Assembly: GCA_014706295.1 (NCBI GenBank)
Contig: JACSVZ010000005.1
Location: 19,694,172 to 19,758,171, forward strand
Source: Lycocorax pyrrhopterus obiensis
Lineage: Eukaryota; Chordata; Aves; Passeriformes; Paradisaeidae
DNA: 64,000 nucleotides
Direction: 5' to 3'
Under the pieces are notes generated by a model. It saw only the letters and a program-made list of their open reading frames with translations. It made no database searches and was not told where the DNA came from. Shown piece after piece: positions 49,396 to 61,006 of this stretch (position 1 is its first letter; every line of letters starts with the position of its first letter). The position numbers were made by a program, and so were the translations under genes.

Positions 49396-50324
49396 GGAGC
49401 CTGTGGTACCCAGATGCTGTGTGGGGCTGTGAGGATGCAGCTGAGCCGTGGCTCCTGTGCAGGACTTGGGAGCAGAGGGGCTGAGCTCCCTGCAGTGCTG
49501 GATGGGAGATGAAGCAGCCTCAGTTTGCTGGGCCCCTTTGCCATTTGAAGCCCGCTCTCAGATGGTGCCATTGTTTGCACTGTCGCTCTGACCCTCCCCT
49601 CCCATTCAGCACCTCTCTGCATCCTTGGGAAAAAGCCTTGATCCTGGACTTGCTCTTCCCTCAGGGTTTGATAGGTTTTGCCAGCTGAAAGCTGGGCTTT
49701 GGAAAGGGAATGGGGGGATTTTCACAGACCCGGGGAGAATCAAAGGGAGTAATCACAAAAGGCAGCTTAAAATATCTGACCTTTTCCCACTTCTCTCCTG
49801 CACTTTATGTGTCCGTGCAGAGTGTGGACGCAGCGATGCTGCTTTGTGGCATTGCTTCCTCTATACCCACTGTCTTGGAGCTTTTGTGTATCTTGTGTTT
49901 ACCTGGAGGAGGTTTCATGGCAGGTCTTTCCTCTGACTTGGGCAGAGGAAAAGCCCACAGACCCCTAAGCATCCTGGTGCTCTCCTGCTGGTCTGCCCTT
50001 TGCAGGGACAGTGGCACCAGTCAGTATAGAGAGAGAACGGGACATCCAGACCCATTCTGCGCTGGGGGTGGTCTCAGATCCTGTTGGAGTGAAAGCTTCT
50101 CTGGACCCGGACCCAGGCCCAGAGGAAAGCCAAAACACAGGAGTTGAATTGAAGTCTTTGGACAAGCTGAGATACATGAAGTCATACCAAAGTGAAAGAG
50201 AAATATAGATTCTTTAACTTCTAGTAGAAATACATGCTAAGTGCCTTAAACATTAAAAAGCTGCAGCAGAGACCTTGAGCATAGTTCCTTTTGCTGTAGC
50301 AGTGTTATTCTTTCATAGAGTTCT

Positions 50325-50430
50325 TTATTTTAGACAAAATATGGATAGAACTATATTGTTCACATTTTTTAGATATATTATTTTAGACAACATATAGATA
50401 GAATGAAATTGTTCACATTTTTTAGATATA
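50325..50430 (+). repeat. Tandem duplication of a 53-bp unit inside the LTR-like element
   Basis: Copies at 50325-50377 and 50378-50430 are exactly adjacent and equal in length. They share TTATTTTAGACAA, GATAGAA and ATTGTTCACATTTTTTAGA, with about five substitutions between them. Direct repeats in the U3 of retroviral LTRs often represent duplicated enhancers. The partial divergence shows the duplication is not recent or not recently homogenised. Confidence 0.9.
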
Positions 50431-50603
50431 ATGTTCACATAAACAATAGGAGCTGACAGAAACTGTATACGCAAATCTGTGTATCACCTATGTAATGCTT
50501 AGGATTGTTAGAATTGGACCAGGATAGGTTAAGAAAAGAAAAACTAGAATCGTGTGTTAATTTCATTGGTTAATTAACAAAAATAATCCACACTTCTGTA
50601 AGA

Positions 50604-50628
50604 GTTAGTTAGTAGTTAGTTAGTTAGA
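50604..50628 (+). repeat. Short (TTAG)n microsatellite
   Basis: TTAG units with one interruption (GTTAGTTAGTAGTTAGTTAG) lie within the LTR-like block upstream of its polyadenylation signal. Confidence 0.8.
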
Positions 50629-52565
50629 AGAAATTAGAAGAAGAAACTGTTTGCTGCCTGCTGTTTTGCTGCTGCTGCTGTTGCTGTTTGGCTTTACAAT
50701 GTAACCCCCTTTGAACTCTGCCTTCAAGAAGCTATGAGACTATGAAATAAAGAACTTAGCAGAACAGCAGCCTCCTCTGCTCTCTTTGCTCTGGTCCGTG
50801 AAGGAAGGGCTTCCCATCAAAAGCACAACAAGATCCCAAATGCCCTTCTCCAGGTCTCCTGCTGTCCTGTGATTTCTTCGTATTCCTGTCTGCTTGCATC
50901 AGGGGACTACCTGTAAACGTTATTAGAGGGATGAGTGCTAAAGGAAAGCCCAAAGGCAAAGAAAACAGCCCAAAATGTGGTCCATTTTCTGAATCCCTTC
51001 CTCCCTCTGTTTTTGAAGCCTGCCAAGTGATTTAGGGAGGGCAGTAGAGCCGATACATTCTTCTGCAAAACTTGGTTTTGGCAAGGCAGAGAGGAGACAC
51101 AGCCAAGGGAGGACAGAAGAGGAAAAACCAGGTAAGATGCTGCAGAAACCACTAACCTGGCAGCTGCAGGAGGAACTGCTTTGGCAGAGGAAACTGCAGG
51201 TGCAGAAGGACTGGTGGCAGCATCTCTTCCTACTGTGCTGTGAACCAGAAACTGCAGTGCCCAGCTCCCAGGAGGTTTCTATTTTACTCTTTGTTGTATG
51301 GCAGCCTGTGCAAACAAACTGTGCTGCTCTTGATAATGAAAGAGGTGACATTACTAATTTATTTGCCCACCCAAATGTGAATGTAATAGAACAGAAATAA
51401 TCTCTTCTCTTTACACATCAGATGCTTGTAGCTTTGGGCAGCGGCTGTGCTTTTAACCTCTGGTGTGCAGCTAACTGGGAGTTTAGCGGATTGCCTTGAT
51501 TTGGTGTGGCATGGAGATAAATGAGATGCTACAACAAATGGGCATTTTATGGGTGTGTGGTTGGTCCCAAGCCTGGATGTGGGTGGTGGGATGAGGCTCA
51601 GAGAAGGTGAGGGTGGTGTTACCTGTGGTACCTTCATGGTCCCAGCAATCAGCCAAGCTCCTTTCACAACCCAGCATGGATGAGTCCTGCAGAGCAGCAC
51701 AGGGTGGATCAAAAGGAGACTTTCATAGTGGCAGTGCTGCCACAGGGGGACAGATGTCCCTTGGTAGTCTCCCAGAGAAGGAAATGGTGGCAAATCCTTC
51801 TACAGCAGGGGCTGCAGCAGTGGCTGCTGCTGGGTGAGTCTTGGGACACTGGCCATGTGAGAGAGCTTTAATGAGGCACTTTGGATTCCTTCCCTCGCTG
51901 CTGCAGCCATTCCTGAATCATCAGTATGCTAATGAGCTAATCTGTGCCATTAGCAGAGCCCTGTTCATCAGGGCCTCCCATGATATGACTGGGCTGTGGC
52001 CCCAATGCTTGCTGTATTTTAGGCCCTGGGTTTTTTAATTAGTAGCGATGTGTATGATGCTTATCCCTGGGCATCTGCAGTGCAGTCTGTGCAGATGCCG
52101 AGCTGCCTCAAGATGCAGAACCAGGGTCTTGGGATTTTCCTTCAGAGGGGAGGTGTTTCCTAAAAGTCTGACTAGAGAGGTAGAGTGTAGAGCCTTGAGA
52201 TGCTGTGGCGTTCAGGAAGGAAGGAACAGGGAACATCTCATGCCCCCTCCTGTCAGCCTAAGTTTAGCCTGACACAGGAAGATTTGCCTGGCATACGTGC
52301 AGCTCAGGGGTTTCGATAGCCACAGGAGCACTTCAATGCCCCAGCATTTTGCCTGAAGCTTCCTGCATTCCTTCTCAGGGGGCAGGTATTTGTACAAAAA
52401 CCAGGTTGTATCCTTAAGACAGCAGTTTGCTTTCAGGTGCTTGCTGAGCTATGAGCAAGATGGGGATGACAGGACGATAGCAGCTCATGTGCAGGTGCCA
52501 GTGTGCATCTCAGCTGATTTCCTGCAGTCCCAACACTTCCTCTCACTGCCATTTGTGTTTTCCAG

Positions 52566-52699
52566 ATCAGCCGGTTATGTGGCCACGCTCAGCAGAGGCA
52601 GATTCGATCAGCTAATTATCCAGAAGACCTTTTCATTGACAAGAAAGTTCTGAAAGTGACTCACATTGAGCAAGAAGAAACTTTGTCGAGCAGGAGGAG
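52566..52699 (+). CDS. GPC3: Glypican-3, internal coding exon (equivalent to human exon 4)
   Basis: This 134-bp exon starts in phase 0 after TTTGTGTTTTCCAG and ends in phase 2 at AG|GTGAGA. It encodes 44 residues plus two bases, beginning [18 protein letters not shown] and continuing through the [14 protein letters not shown] and EETLSSRR blocks, which closely match human GPC3 in order and spacing. The R-Q-I-R|S sequence (52596-52610) corresponds to the furin-type convertase site where human GPC3 is cut into N- and C-terminal subunits that stay disulfide-linked. One cysteine is encoded (52578). The exon falls between the globular core and the membrane-proximal part. Its flanking introns are 20.4 kb and 2.7 kb. 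The GPC3-specific sequence here settles the paralogue assignment. Confidence 0.96.
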
Positions 52700-55442
52700 G
52701 TGAGAATGCTCAGGCTGAGTGTGGTGCCTGCTGGATGGGCTGCAGGAGCAGCCACCATATGGAATGGCCCTGTGGAAGCAGATGCAAAAGCTGCTTTTTT
52801 CCCTTACCCATAAACCTGGTTTTGGCTCTGAGCATCAGAGCTGCTCTGTGGTGGACTCCGAAGTGCAGTGAGGTGTCTGCATGGGTTTTCTCACCTAGTG
52901 CACCCAGGTTAATACACCAAATGCCTTGTCTGAGTTTCTTGGGCACTGCTATAGTGCGTGAAATACTCACAAGTGTAGTTATAGATAGAAATGGTCACTC
53001 CAGCCTGAATCACTACATGTTACACCATGTAACATTTCATGCTTTTTGTGTAGTGTTTTATGGTAGTTCAGAGATGTTAACAGCCTTTTACTGAGTATTT
53101 TAAAAGGTAGCAGGTGCCTCCACCGCTGGCACTGCACCCTGTGCTTCCTTCCCTATGTAAGTAGAAGCTGTAATTAAGTGGGCTCACACTGATGTGTCAG
53201 GGAGCAGCATCTCCCCTCTGGATCTGAAAGCACACCCAGAGATACGCAGTGCCTTTACTTCTGTCTTGAATAAAAGAAAAATCCCTGTGGAAGAGAAACA
53301 AGCAAGCTTGGCAATTTTTAAAACCGGTAGACTAAGTTGGGTGGATTTCTCTCTGAAGACTAACAGGGCCACATTCTTGATATGGTTCCCATGAGATACA
53401 GCACCAGGGCTTGCATTCCTCCGTTGTCTCAACATGTCGGAGGTTACACAGCCCAGACTCTGACAGAGATGTCCTTTGAAGACTCTGAAGTGTAATGAAA
53501 TCTGCTGAGATGAATTACATGGGTTCATACCTGCAGATATGAGGGAGTTCCTCCCTTCCCTACCCCTCCCTGCCCTGCAGGGAGCTCTGCTCCCCAGGAA
53601 AGTTTTCTTCTGCCTGTTCCCCCAGCTCTGCTGGGGTTTGTGGAAGAGGAGCAAGGCAGTGCCTAGGATGTAAGGAGCTGAGTGCCATGGGCAGTGAGGC
53701 TTGTCCTGCTTGGGATTTGCCATAACTGGTGATCCAGGTCTCCTCATTTTGGCTTTCCAAATGGTGTTGGTTTGACCTCTGCCCCACTGTTAGGCTAGTG
53801 CAGGAGATGGACGTAGGAGGTGGTTCACGCAGGAGGTGACTGCCTGAAGCATACCTCTGATTTGTGCAGGGGGCTGTGGTCTGAATTCCCACCCTTTGGA
53901 GGGGCCTTGACTCATCAGACAAACCCTTGTTCATTTGCATGGGCAGCGACAGACGGGTCGATGCATGCGATGCCTGGGCAGCATGTGCTGTGGTGGTCAG
54001 AGACAGGAGTTGAGTGACCCTTTTCCTCCATGGGCTGTGGCCCTCCCTGCGAGGGCTGTGTCAGCCCCAGCACGGCAGGAACAGGCTCCTCGGCAGCGAA
54101 AAGGCAGCATACAGCACAGGCTCCCTTCTCCTTGTGTCGCCTGCCCCCAGGTGGCTGTCGCGGGTTCTGGAGAGGGAACCCCATGGAATCCCGAAGCAAG
54201 GAGGGATGGAGGGAGCTGGGCACCCCTCTGCACACCAAACTGCCTAAGATTGCAGGGCAGCTCCCCACAGCTGGCAGGGAGGGACAACCCCCCTCTACAG
54301 CACCGGGGGGATGCCCCTGAGAATTCTCCTTGCTGCAGATGCTAATTCCTCATCATCCCTCCCAGGTAGCAAGGAGGCTGAGAAATAACCCCTTGCCACA
54401 GGGGGAAATGTGCTGAAATGAAACAAGGTGACTGTGAGGCCAAGTCTTACTGTCTCTAGTTCCTGCTATTCATATTACCTTACTTTTGGTGCTATTTACC
54501 TAATTAAATCTCTCACTATTCCCTGGTAACAGCTGCTGAATGTCCCTGAGGGATCAGACCTGGGCTGGGGGGATGTCACATCCCACTCCCAGAGCCTCTG
54601 TCACCTCTCTGGCAACATCAGAGATCCCATGGTCAGCCTGTATCCTGGTACCTCTGGACCACTGCTGCAGGTGACCAGCTGGAGATCCTTGTTGCTGGGA
54701 AGGGAGGGCACAGGGCTGGGATGCAGCCTGATTCACACCCCCTCTGTGTGGTGAAAGCACTGCTCCTGCAGCTCCTCCTGCCTTCCTGCGACAGAGCCAT
54801 TTTGGTGAGTGTAACCTGCCTCTTTGAATGCGGACTGTGACTCCATGGCCAGACCAGTGCATCCCTTGAAATTGTGTACTTTTGACAGTGCAGTATTAAA
54901 CACAGCCTTACCCATGTGTACAAATATGTGCTGAGAGTGTCAGCTCTGGTCTACTACCAAAAATGCCACCTGCCCTTGCAGCAATGCTGGATGGCCAATG
55001 TCAGCCAGACAAAGCCCCTGAAGGGCCTCTGTTGCCTTCTGCAAAGTGGAGGGGACGCTACAGCCTGAGCCCTTGCTGCTCAGATGTACCCCACGGATGC
55101 ATGGCCTGAGCCAGTGGCACCTTTCTTTAGGTGCTGTGAGAGTGCAGAGACTGTGTCTGGCTTTTGCCTTGTGCATGGTTGGGCTGAGGTTCTGCTGCCC
55201 CCACATCCCTCCCCGTCACCAGCAGCTTTGCCCTGGGAAACATGGGTTCAGCCTTTGACTGAATAACATCAAGGAAAACCACAAAAAAACTACTTGGAGT
55301 CAGAAATAAAACTGATGCTTCATGGTTTTTTTGCATATAGCTGCTTTAATGTTGTGTTTGTGTGACTACCTTCACTGGTTAAAATGCACCAACCTCGTCT
55401 TCTCCTTTTAACTGAGCACCCTTTTTCCTCCTTTTCTTCCAG
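52700..55442 (+). other. GPC3: GPC3 intron 4
   Basis: This 2,743-bp phase-2 intron runs from GTGAGA at 52700 to a long pyrimidine tract and CCAG at 55439-55442. I see no repeat family or RNA in it. It carries the longest non-exonic open frame of the window (53184-53747, minus strand, 187 codons). That frame has no recognisable domain and no supporting signals, so I treat it as chance. The part around 53.9-54.3 kb is GC-richer than the rest. Confidence 0.9.
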
Positions 55443-55568
55443 AGAACTGATTGCAAAGCTGAAGTCCCACAGCAGTTTTTACAGCAGCTTGCCAGAGTAC
55501 ATCTGCAACCATAGCTCTGCTGTTCAGAACGACACCCTTTGCTGGAACGGACAAGGAGTCGTGGAGAG
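55443..55568 (+). CDS. GPC3: Glypican-3, internal coding exon (equivalent to human exon 5)
   Basis: This 126-bp exon completes an Arg codon split across intron 4 (AG|A), then encodes 41 residues and ends in phase 2 at AG|GTGAAT. The product begins [19 protein letters not shown] and ends [13 protein letters not shown], matching the human GPC3 segment between the furin site and the heparan-sulfate attachment region. Two cysteines (55504 and 55540) are encoded. NDT (55528) is an N-glycosylation sequon in the position of the human one. NHS (55507) is a second sequon, where I recall a Ser instead of Asn in human. The next exon (human exon 6, starting YSQKAARNG or similar) is not in the remaining 8.4 kb of the window. 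Confidence 0.96.
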
Positions 55569-57839
55569 GTGAATCACATCTCCCTTGCCCTCCCTCTCCC
55601 CAGTACTGCTTATCTTTTGTTAACCAGCACAGGAGCAGTCTGTGACCAGGACGTGACTTGCTCCCTTAAGGACCTTGCACAGAGCGAGCGTCCAGCTGCG
55701 CTGCAGCTCAGATGGATGTGCAAGTTCTGCACAGATAGAAGTGGTTGAGTGCTTCCCTCCACTGAGTTTTCTACTTAGTGAAAACCCTGCATCCGTGATG
55801 GGATTTGGTCAAGGTGGGCCAGAGACAGGAACACAGCAGCAGCTTGACACAGCCCTGTTCCCACGGGAGGGTGCACCACAGTCCAGGGATGGCTCCTCTG
55901 GAGCAGCAGTAAGGGCATTGCCCCCAAGCACTGCATGGGGTGGGGATTTCTCCAGCCAGGCTTCATGCAGTGGTAGCAGGACACTGTGATTGGCATCCCC
56001 TGCCCCATCCGGGGAGAGTCAAGGGAGACTCCGTTGTTGAATTTCTCCTTGCTATGGCTCTCAGCTGGAGGAAGTGAAAACCACTGAACTCTGGTGGTGC
56101 CACTGCTGCCATCTGACCACCTTCCCACCACCAAGTCTTGGCTGTCATCTCTGGATGGAGCCATTCCCACAAGGTCCAGCTTGTGCTGTGGCTACTTTGC
56201 CCTGCCGCACTTGCCATTTTGGAGGATATACTGGTGGTAATTGAGGTTAACAGAGACAGGCACATGCAGGATTCATACCATAAAGAGGAAGGATGTGTTA
56301 ATAGAAATGGAGATTTTTCTTGCAAAAAATGTCCCTTGGGAATGTTAAATAATGTGGAAATAGAACTTGGAAATGTTTTTTATAATTATGCATAAATCTC
56401 CTCTAATCACCCTACTTTGCAAAGCATCCTTTGCTATTAAGTAGTTTGCATAAGGGAAGAAATAGAAGTAAAATCAGGAAGTGGTGAAATGTTGAGATAT
56501 TAATTATGACTTCTTGATCAGTAACTTCAGGTGGTAATTAGCCTGTACTTGCAATACTGACCTGAAACACTGAATAGACCAAAATAGCATCAAACTCTAT
56601 TTCGAAAAAAAATTACTCAACATCTAAGATCACACGCTTAGTAAAATGTACTTATGTTGCCTAAGGAAAAATGTGTCCTCTGTTGGGACTTATTTCTGGA
56701 AAATCTTGAGTTTCCATGCCTAACTGAGAAGTTCAATTGGAAAGAAAAAGATTATTTCAATATTGTCTCACTGATAGATAATTAAAACTTCTGAAGCAGG
56801 GCTATAAACACTGGGGGACCTAGGGTGAGGTGTTAGCTTATGACAGTTCACTGGGGTCACAGCCAGTGGCCCTGGTCCAGGTCCTGCTGACACCACAGCT
56901 GGCTGAAGTGGTAGCAATGGAAGAATGCTGAGTCCAGATCCTCCTGCAAATGTAAGTTCAAAGCTATTTGCAGATTAAACATGACTTCAGGTGATAGATG
57001 GCCTTCAGCTTTCTGCTGAGAATACCAGGGGATTGTCATAGGCAGAGATGTCCCTGTGGGTCCCTGCTGCAATGCTGTGGTAGTGGTGGCACCATATGGC
57101 AGGTCACTCAGATGCCATGGCATGCAGGGGGGCAAGGCAGGGAGAGGATAAAGTCTGTGTGAATGAAGGGGGCACCAAGATTTCAGCCCCTGGCTGTTGA
57201 GTTAAGGATTAAATCCTCTACTGTGCTTGAAGAGCGTGTGCCTTTCCATTCCTCTCCTTGACCCTTCTGATCTATTGCACAGATGTCACCACCTCTGAGC
57301 TCCTACGAAATATCAGTGACAGTTCCCTTGTAGGCAGATATTAGAGATTTTTGCTGTGAGCAGGGAGACCTCAGCTAAATAAAGCTGAGCTAAGATAATG
57401 GTCAAGGGTTCTCTTCTCCCAGGACCCATTTGCAGAATGTTTCAAATAGAAGCAAACATATAGTTAAAATGATCTCTACACAGGCTGCTTCATGTGCTTG
57501 GACTTCCCAGCTTGGCATCTCTTTCAGAGTGTCTGAGAGGATTCCTGAAAATCAGGAGCATTTAAGGTAACGGTGCTCGAGTACCCCAAGCTGCCTCCCA
57601 AGTTCCTTTATTTCAGTGTTTTCCCCAAGAGGGAGCCAAGTAGCTGTTCATGGTGTAGCAGTTCTTACTCAAGTTGCTCTGAGAATGTGCGTTATGTACT
57701 GGAGCGATTCTATTCTCCTGCTGGACTGGTGTGTGTTTGTTGGTCATCAGACTCCATCTTGCCACTTTTTGCAAGAAATTTGGTGTGGTTTGAATATCTG
57801 GTATTAATTTCAGGATGCTGTCCTGAAACTTGTCCCACA

Positions 57840-58290
57840 TATGTGGTGGCTGCCAGAAAGAAGGATGGTGGAGACATGGTGGGATGGTTCCTGTGGCTGG
57901 AGTTTTGGCACGAAGGATACAGGCTCTTTGAAAGGACAAGCAGGGGAGACAAGGAAGGGGTGCCTATGTCAGTGACCAGCTGGAGTGCCTGGAGTTCTAC
58001 CTGGGGATGGATGAGGAGCTGACTAAGAGCTTTTGGGTCAGGATTAAAGGGAGGGCAGAGACAGGTGATGTTGCAGTCTAGCTCTGCTTCAGGCCACGTG
58101 ACCTGGAAGGCTGGGTGGATGAGGCCCTTTATAGACAGACACAAGCAGCCTCACATTCACAAGCCCTGGCCCTCATGAGTGACTTCAACCCTGGTATCTG
58201 CTGGAGGGACAATGCAGCAGGGCATAAGCAATCCCTGGGTTCCTGGATAAACTAGAAAGCTCCTGCTGAATTTGCTGATCAAGTGAAGAC
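57840..58290 (+). mobile_element. CR1 LINE fragment, endonuclease domain of ORF2
   Basis: Across shifting frames the sense strand encodes the apurinic-endonuclease region of CR1 ORF2: a 'GYRLFERTSRGDKEGV' block (57911-57961) like the 'GYxLFRRDRQGRRGGGV' motif, then 'DQLECLEFYLGMDEELTKSFWVRIKGRAETGD' (about 57974-58069), 'FRP' and 'WVDEALYRQTQAASHSQALALMSDFNPGICWRDNAAGHKQS' (about 58089-58235) in pieces. The order matches the CR1 EN domain, including the catalytic-region GDFN motif, here changed to SDFN. Frameshifts and stops show it is inactive. It is truncated on both sides and is in sense orientation to GPC3. Confidence 0.88.
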
Positions 58291-60986
58291 CCGGGCAGAG
58301 CGATGCTTGGGTGGATTCTATGCTTCCATGTGTTTCCATGTCTGGTGCTCTTTGTGGGCAATGGATAAAACTGTTCAAGCATTGTTGTGTCTGTGAGGTC
58401 AGTGTGACCATCTGTATGAGCATGTCTAGGATTTGATTGTGTTCTTGTAGGGATTGTGGCTATTTACCTCTTGCATTTCTAATGTAATACCTGAGTGTTC
58501 ATTAAGTGAGAAAAGAGCCCTACTGATTTATCCATTTCCAGACCTCCCTGTCATGACAAAATTTGTTAGTTATTCTAAGTCCTTTTCCTATAACACGTTA
58601 AATCAAGCCTGGAATAGCAACTTCACAGCCCTTGCCAGTGCGCTCAAGTACTTGATAATACCAACAATGTGTATCCTGTTATTTGATGCAAACAGTCCCT
58701 TCTGCACCCTGCAATCCTCCTCCTGTGATTGTTCTGGCTCAGTGTTTACTCTGTCCTGTTTATCCCAGTGCTTTGTTATCCACAGGCAATGAGAGTGTCC
58801 CTCCTCCCCATGGACTGGATGTGCCCAATGTCTTTCCGCTGGGTCTCACTTCCCAATTTGAGCCTTGAACCATCCTCTGTTTCCTCCTTGCTCTTAAGCC
58901 CCTCTGCCCTCACTGAAGGTGGCATGTTTGGGGCTCCAGTGCAATGCAGCTGGCTGGGGTATTTTATCCTGCTTTTAATCACTCTTTTTTTTTACTGTGT
59001 CTTACTTTGTGATCCTTTGTGATCATTTGCTTTTCCACATTGGACCATCTAATGGCAAGAATTCATCCTCCTTCCTGAGGTTTGATCTGTGGGTTAATAG
59101 TTGGATTGTCATCCCTATCGTGGATTTAGGACATGGTGCCTTGAAATAACTGCTTGCAAACAGTGGCAACCACACAAAAAAGGTTGATTTTTCTGTAAGG
59201 CAGAACAGCGCATCGTGTCTTGCTGTGCTTTTGCGTGGTTGAAGAACATAAGCCGAAGTGGGAAGAAAAAATAAAAGGCAACACATTCCTGCTTTTCACA
59301 CTTCTCAGAGTGTGCAAAAACACACTGTGCTTTTATGGGATGCCACAAAGGTTCACAGCAAAAGCCACAAGTGGCACATTTCACCACTTACAAAGAACTT
59401 GTTGAGGGGTCACAGTGCTTGGGTGTTTGTGGTAGCTGGGGACCAGACCTGCTGGATCTTCCTCTGTTTCTGTGCATCCCTGTGTGCCTCTTTGCAGCTT
59501 TCCTGGGCTCAGTTCCAGGCACTTCCCTGAGACAGACATGTAGGCAGGGTGGGTGTGCAACAGCTTAAACCTCCCTAAGTGAGGGTTTCCGTGATGCCCC
59601 ATCCTCTCACCAGACCTCCTGCTGGTGGTGTTAGGTGGTGAAATGTTGTCCAGCCTCTCTTATCCTTATCTCCATCCAAAGTAGAGAAAAAACAGAGGTC
59701 GATTCTTATCACCGAAGTCCTGACTGAGTAATTAGTTCATTTAAAGCCTTCATCTTAAGTCAAGTAGGTGTTGAGATATCAAACTCACCTCAGGTTCTAT
59801 GGGAGCTCAGCGTTGGAATCTCAAAGGCGATTTGAACTTTATATATAGTATCAGGGTTTTGCAGCATTTAATACTAAAAGCCTATTAAAATCTAGATTCT
59901 CAGAGTTTAATAATCTGCTTACATGAGTATATTCTTTTCAAGCTGTTCTGAATAGAATGACAGCAACATCTGCCCACTGCAAAACTTGTAAGCACATTAA
60001 GCATTACTGTTAGATACTGCCATTTCTAAATTTCTCAAGACAAATGCGTTCATTAATCTAAATCACCAGCATAACTCTTGTTTTCTTTGTACCAATTCAA
60101 AATTAATATATTTTTAGCACCTTGCCAGATTCTCTTCTTCAAGCTAGAAGTCTCAGATTTCCCTGCTGTTGTGAACATACCGTGGTTTGTTTTAATCATA
60201 CAAATCATAAACAACAAAAGCACAATTGGAAGCAAGAATTGGGACAAAGGATATTCCATGCCAGCAATAACCTTTTAGGTCATGAAGGGTTTGGTTATTT
60301 TTGTCAGTGTTGCAAAATGTCTGATACAATGGAGTCCACAAAGAGGGGGCTGTATAACTTTTCAAGCCCATAAAACACAGCTTTGTAGGAAGTATAGGCT
60401 ATAATGAAAGGATAGTAGGCAAATTCAGATGGTTATTGAGTGGCCATGATTGTTTCCAGAGTATTTCAGAAATGATCATGAATCTTCCTCTATTAATCCT
60501 GCTGCTTGGTCTCAGGTTTAGCCAATTTTTCCACAATCTATTTGTCTTGAACTGAAATAAGAATAGAGAGAGACTTCAGGCTGTCTATAAACTCTATTTT
60601 TTTTGCTATGAATATTACAGTTTTTGCTATTCCTTCTGAAGTCCCATCTCCCAAAGCCAGGTGATTACCTGAGACCTCACATTTATGACCAAGCCATCAT
60701 CTGCAGCACACTCACTGGCTGTAGAGCTTTCTGGGGGGCAACTGGGAAGAAGCAGCAATTCTCTTGGCAGGGAACTGACACAGCAGGATCTGAGGGGGCT
60801 CTCAGAGGCTTCAAGGTGTTGCTATTTGGAAATCCAGCAGAAAATGGTTCCTTTTTAGTTAGGTGAGAACACTCCCCACTGAGAGCGTTGGATCCTCCTG
60901 GTTGTTTTTGAAGCAGCTTGTTTGGAGCTACTGGTGGTGTAAATTGACTGCGGCATCATGAGCTCTGCAGTGACTGCAAAGACTCT

Positions 60987-61006
60987 GCAAGCAAGCAAGC
61001 AAGCAA
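60987..61006 (+). repeat. (GCAA)5 microsatellite
   Basis: Five perfect GCAA units followed by an imperfect ACAA unit. It may be polymorphic. Confidence 0.85.

Larger units (their letters stand above)
50215..50890 (+). mobile_element. Solitary LTR-like element of an endogenous retrovirus
   Basis: Several LTR hallmarks appear in order on the plus strand: an AT-rich U3-like segment with an internal 53-bp tandem duplication (50325-50430), a TTAG-repeat stretch, a CTG/TTG-rich stretch near 50665-50690, an AATAAA polyadenylation signal at 50746-50751, and a following pyrimidine-rich, GC-richer part resembling R-U5. No gag, pol or env sequence adjoins it, so it would be a solo LTR. The limits are uncertain: a 5' start near 50215-50235 and a 3' end near 50875-50900 are guesses, and no target-site duplication was identified. 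The family is not recognised. Confidence 0.55.
32141..52565 (+). other. GPC3: GPC3 intron 3
   Basis: This 20,425-bp phase-0 intron runs from GTGAGT at 32141 to TTGTGTTTTCCAG ending at 52565. Repeats recognised are CR1 pieces at about 35951-36545, 44772-44885, 45525-45585 and 49290-49395, an LTR-like block at about 50215-50890, and small microsatellites at 43197-43208 and 50604-50628. AT-rich, repeat-poor blocks at about 41800-43500 and 45930-46720 look like candidate conserved non-coding sequence. The other stretches (32.2-35.9, 36.6-41.8, 46.8-49.2 and 50.9-52.5 kb) hold only short chance-like ORFs. I see no other gene or RNA in the intron. Confidence 0.9.

Noticed and set aside
53184..53747. 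187-codon ORF on the minus strand in intron 4
   Set aside because: It is the longest non-exonic frame, but it has no domain I recognise, no splice or promoter context, and an amino-acid make-up typical of random translated sequence. Several 150-190 codon frames are expected by chance in 64 kb.
31446..55568. Assignment to GPC5 instead of GPC3
   Set aside because: Some exon 3 residues are GPC5-like, but the exon 4 blocks [14 protein letters not shown] and EETLSSRR, the RQxR site and the exon 5 NDTLCWNG block are those of GPC3.
57573..58022. 149-codon ORF on the plus strand
   Set aside because: Its second half is a shifted frame through the CR1 endonuclease fragment and its first half is unrelated intronic sequence, so it is not a gene.
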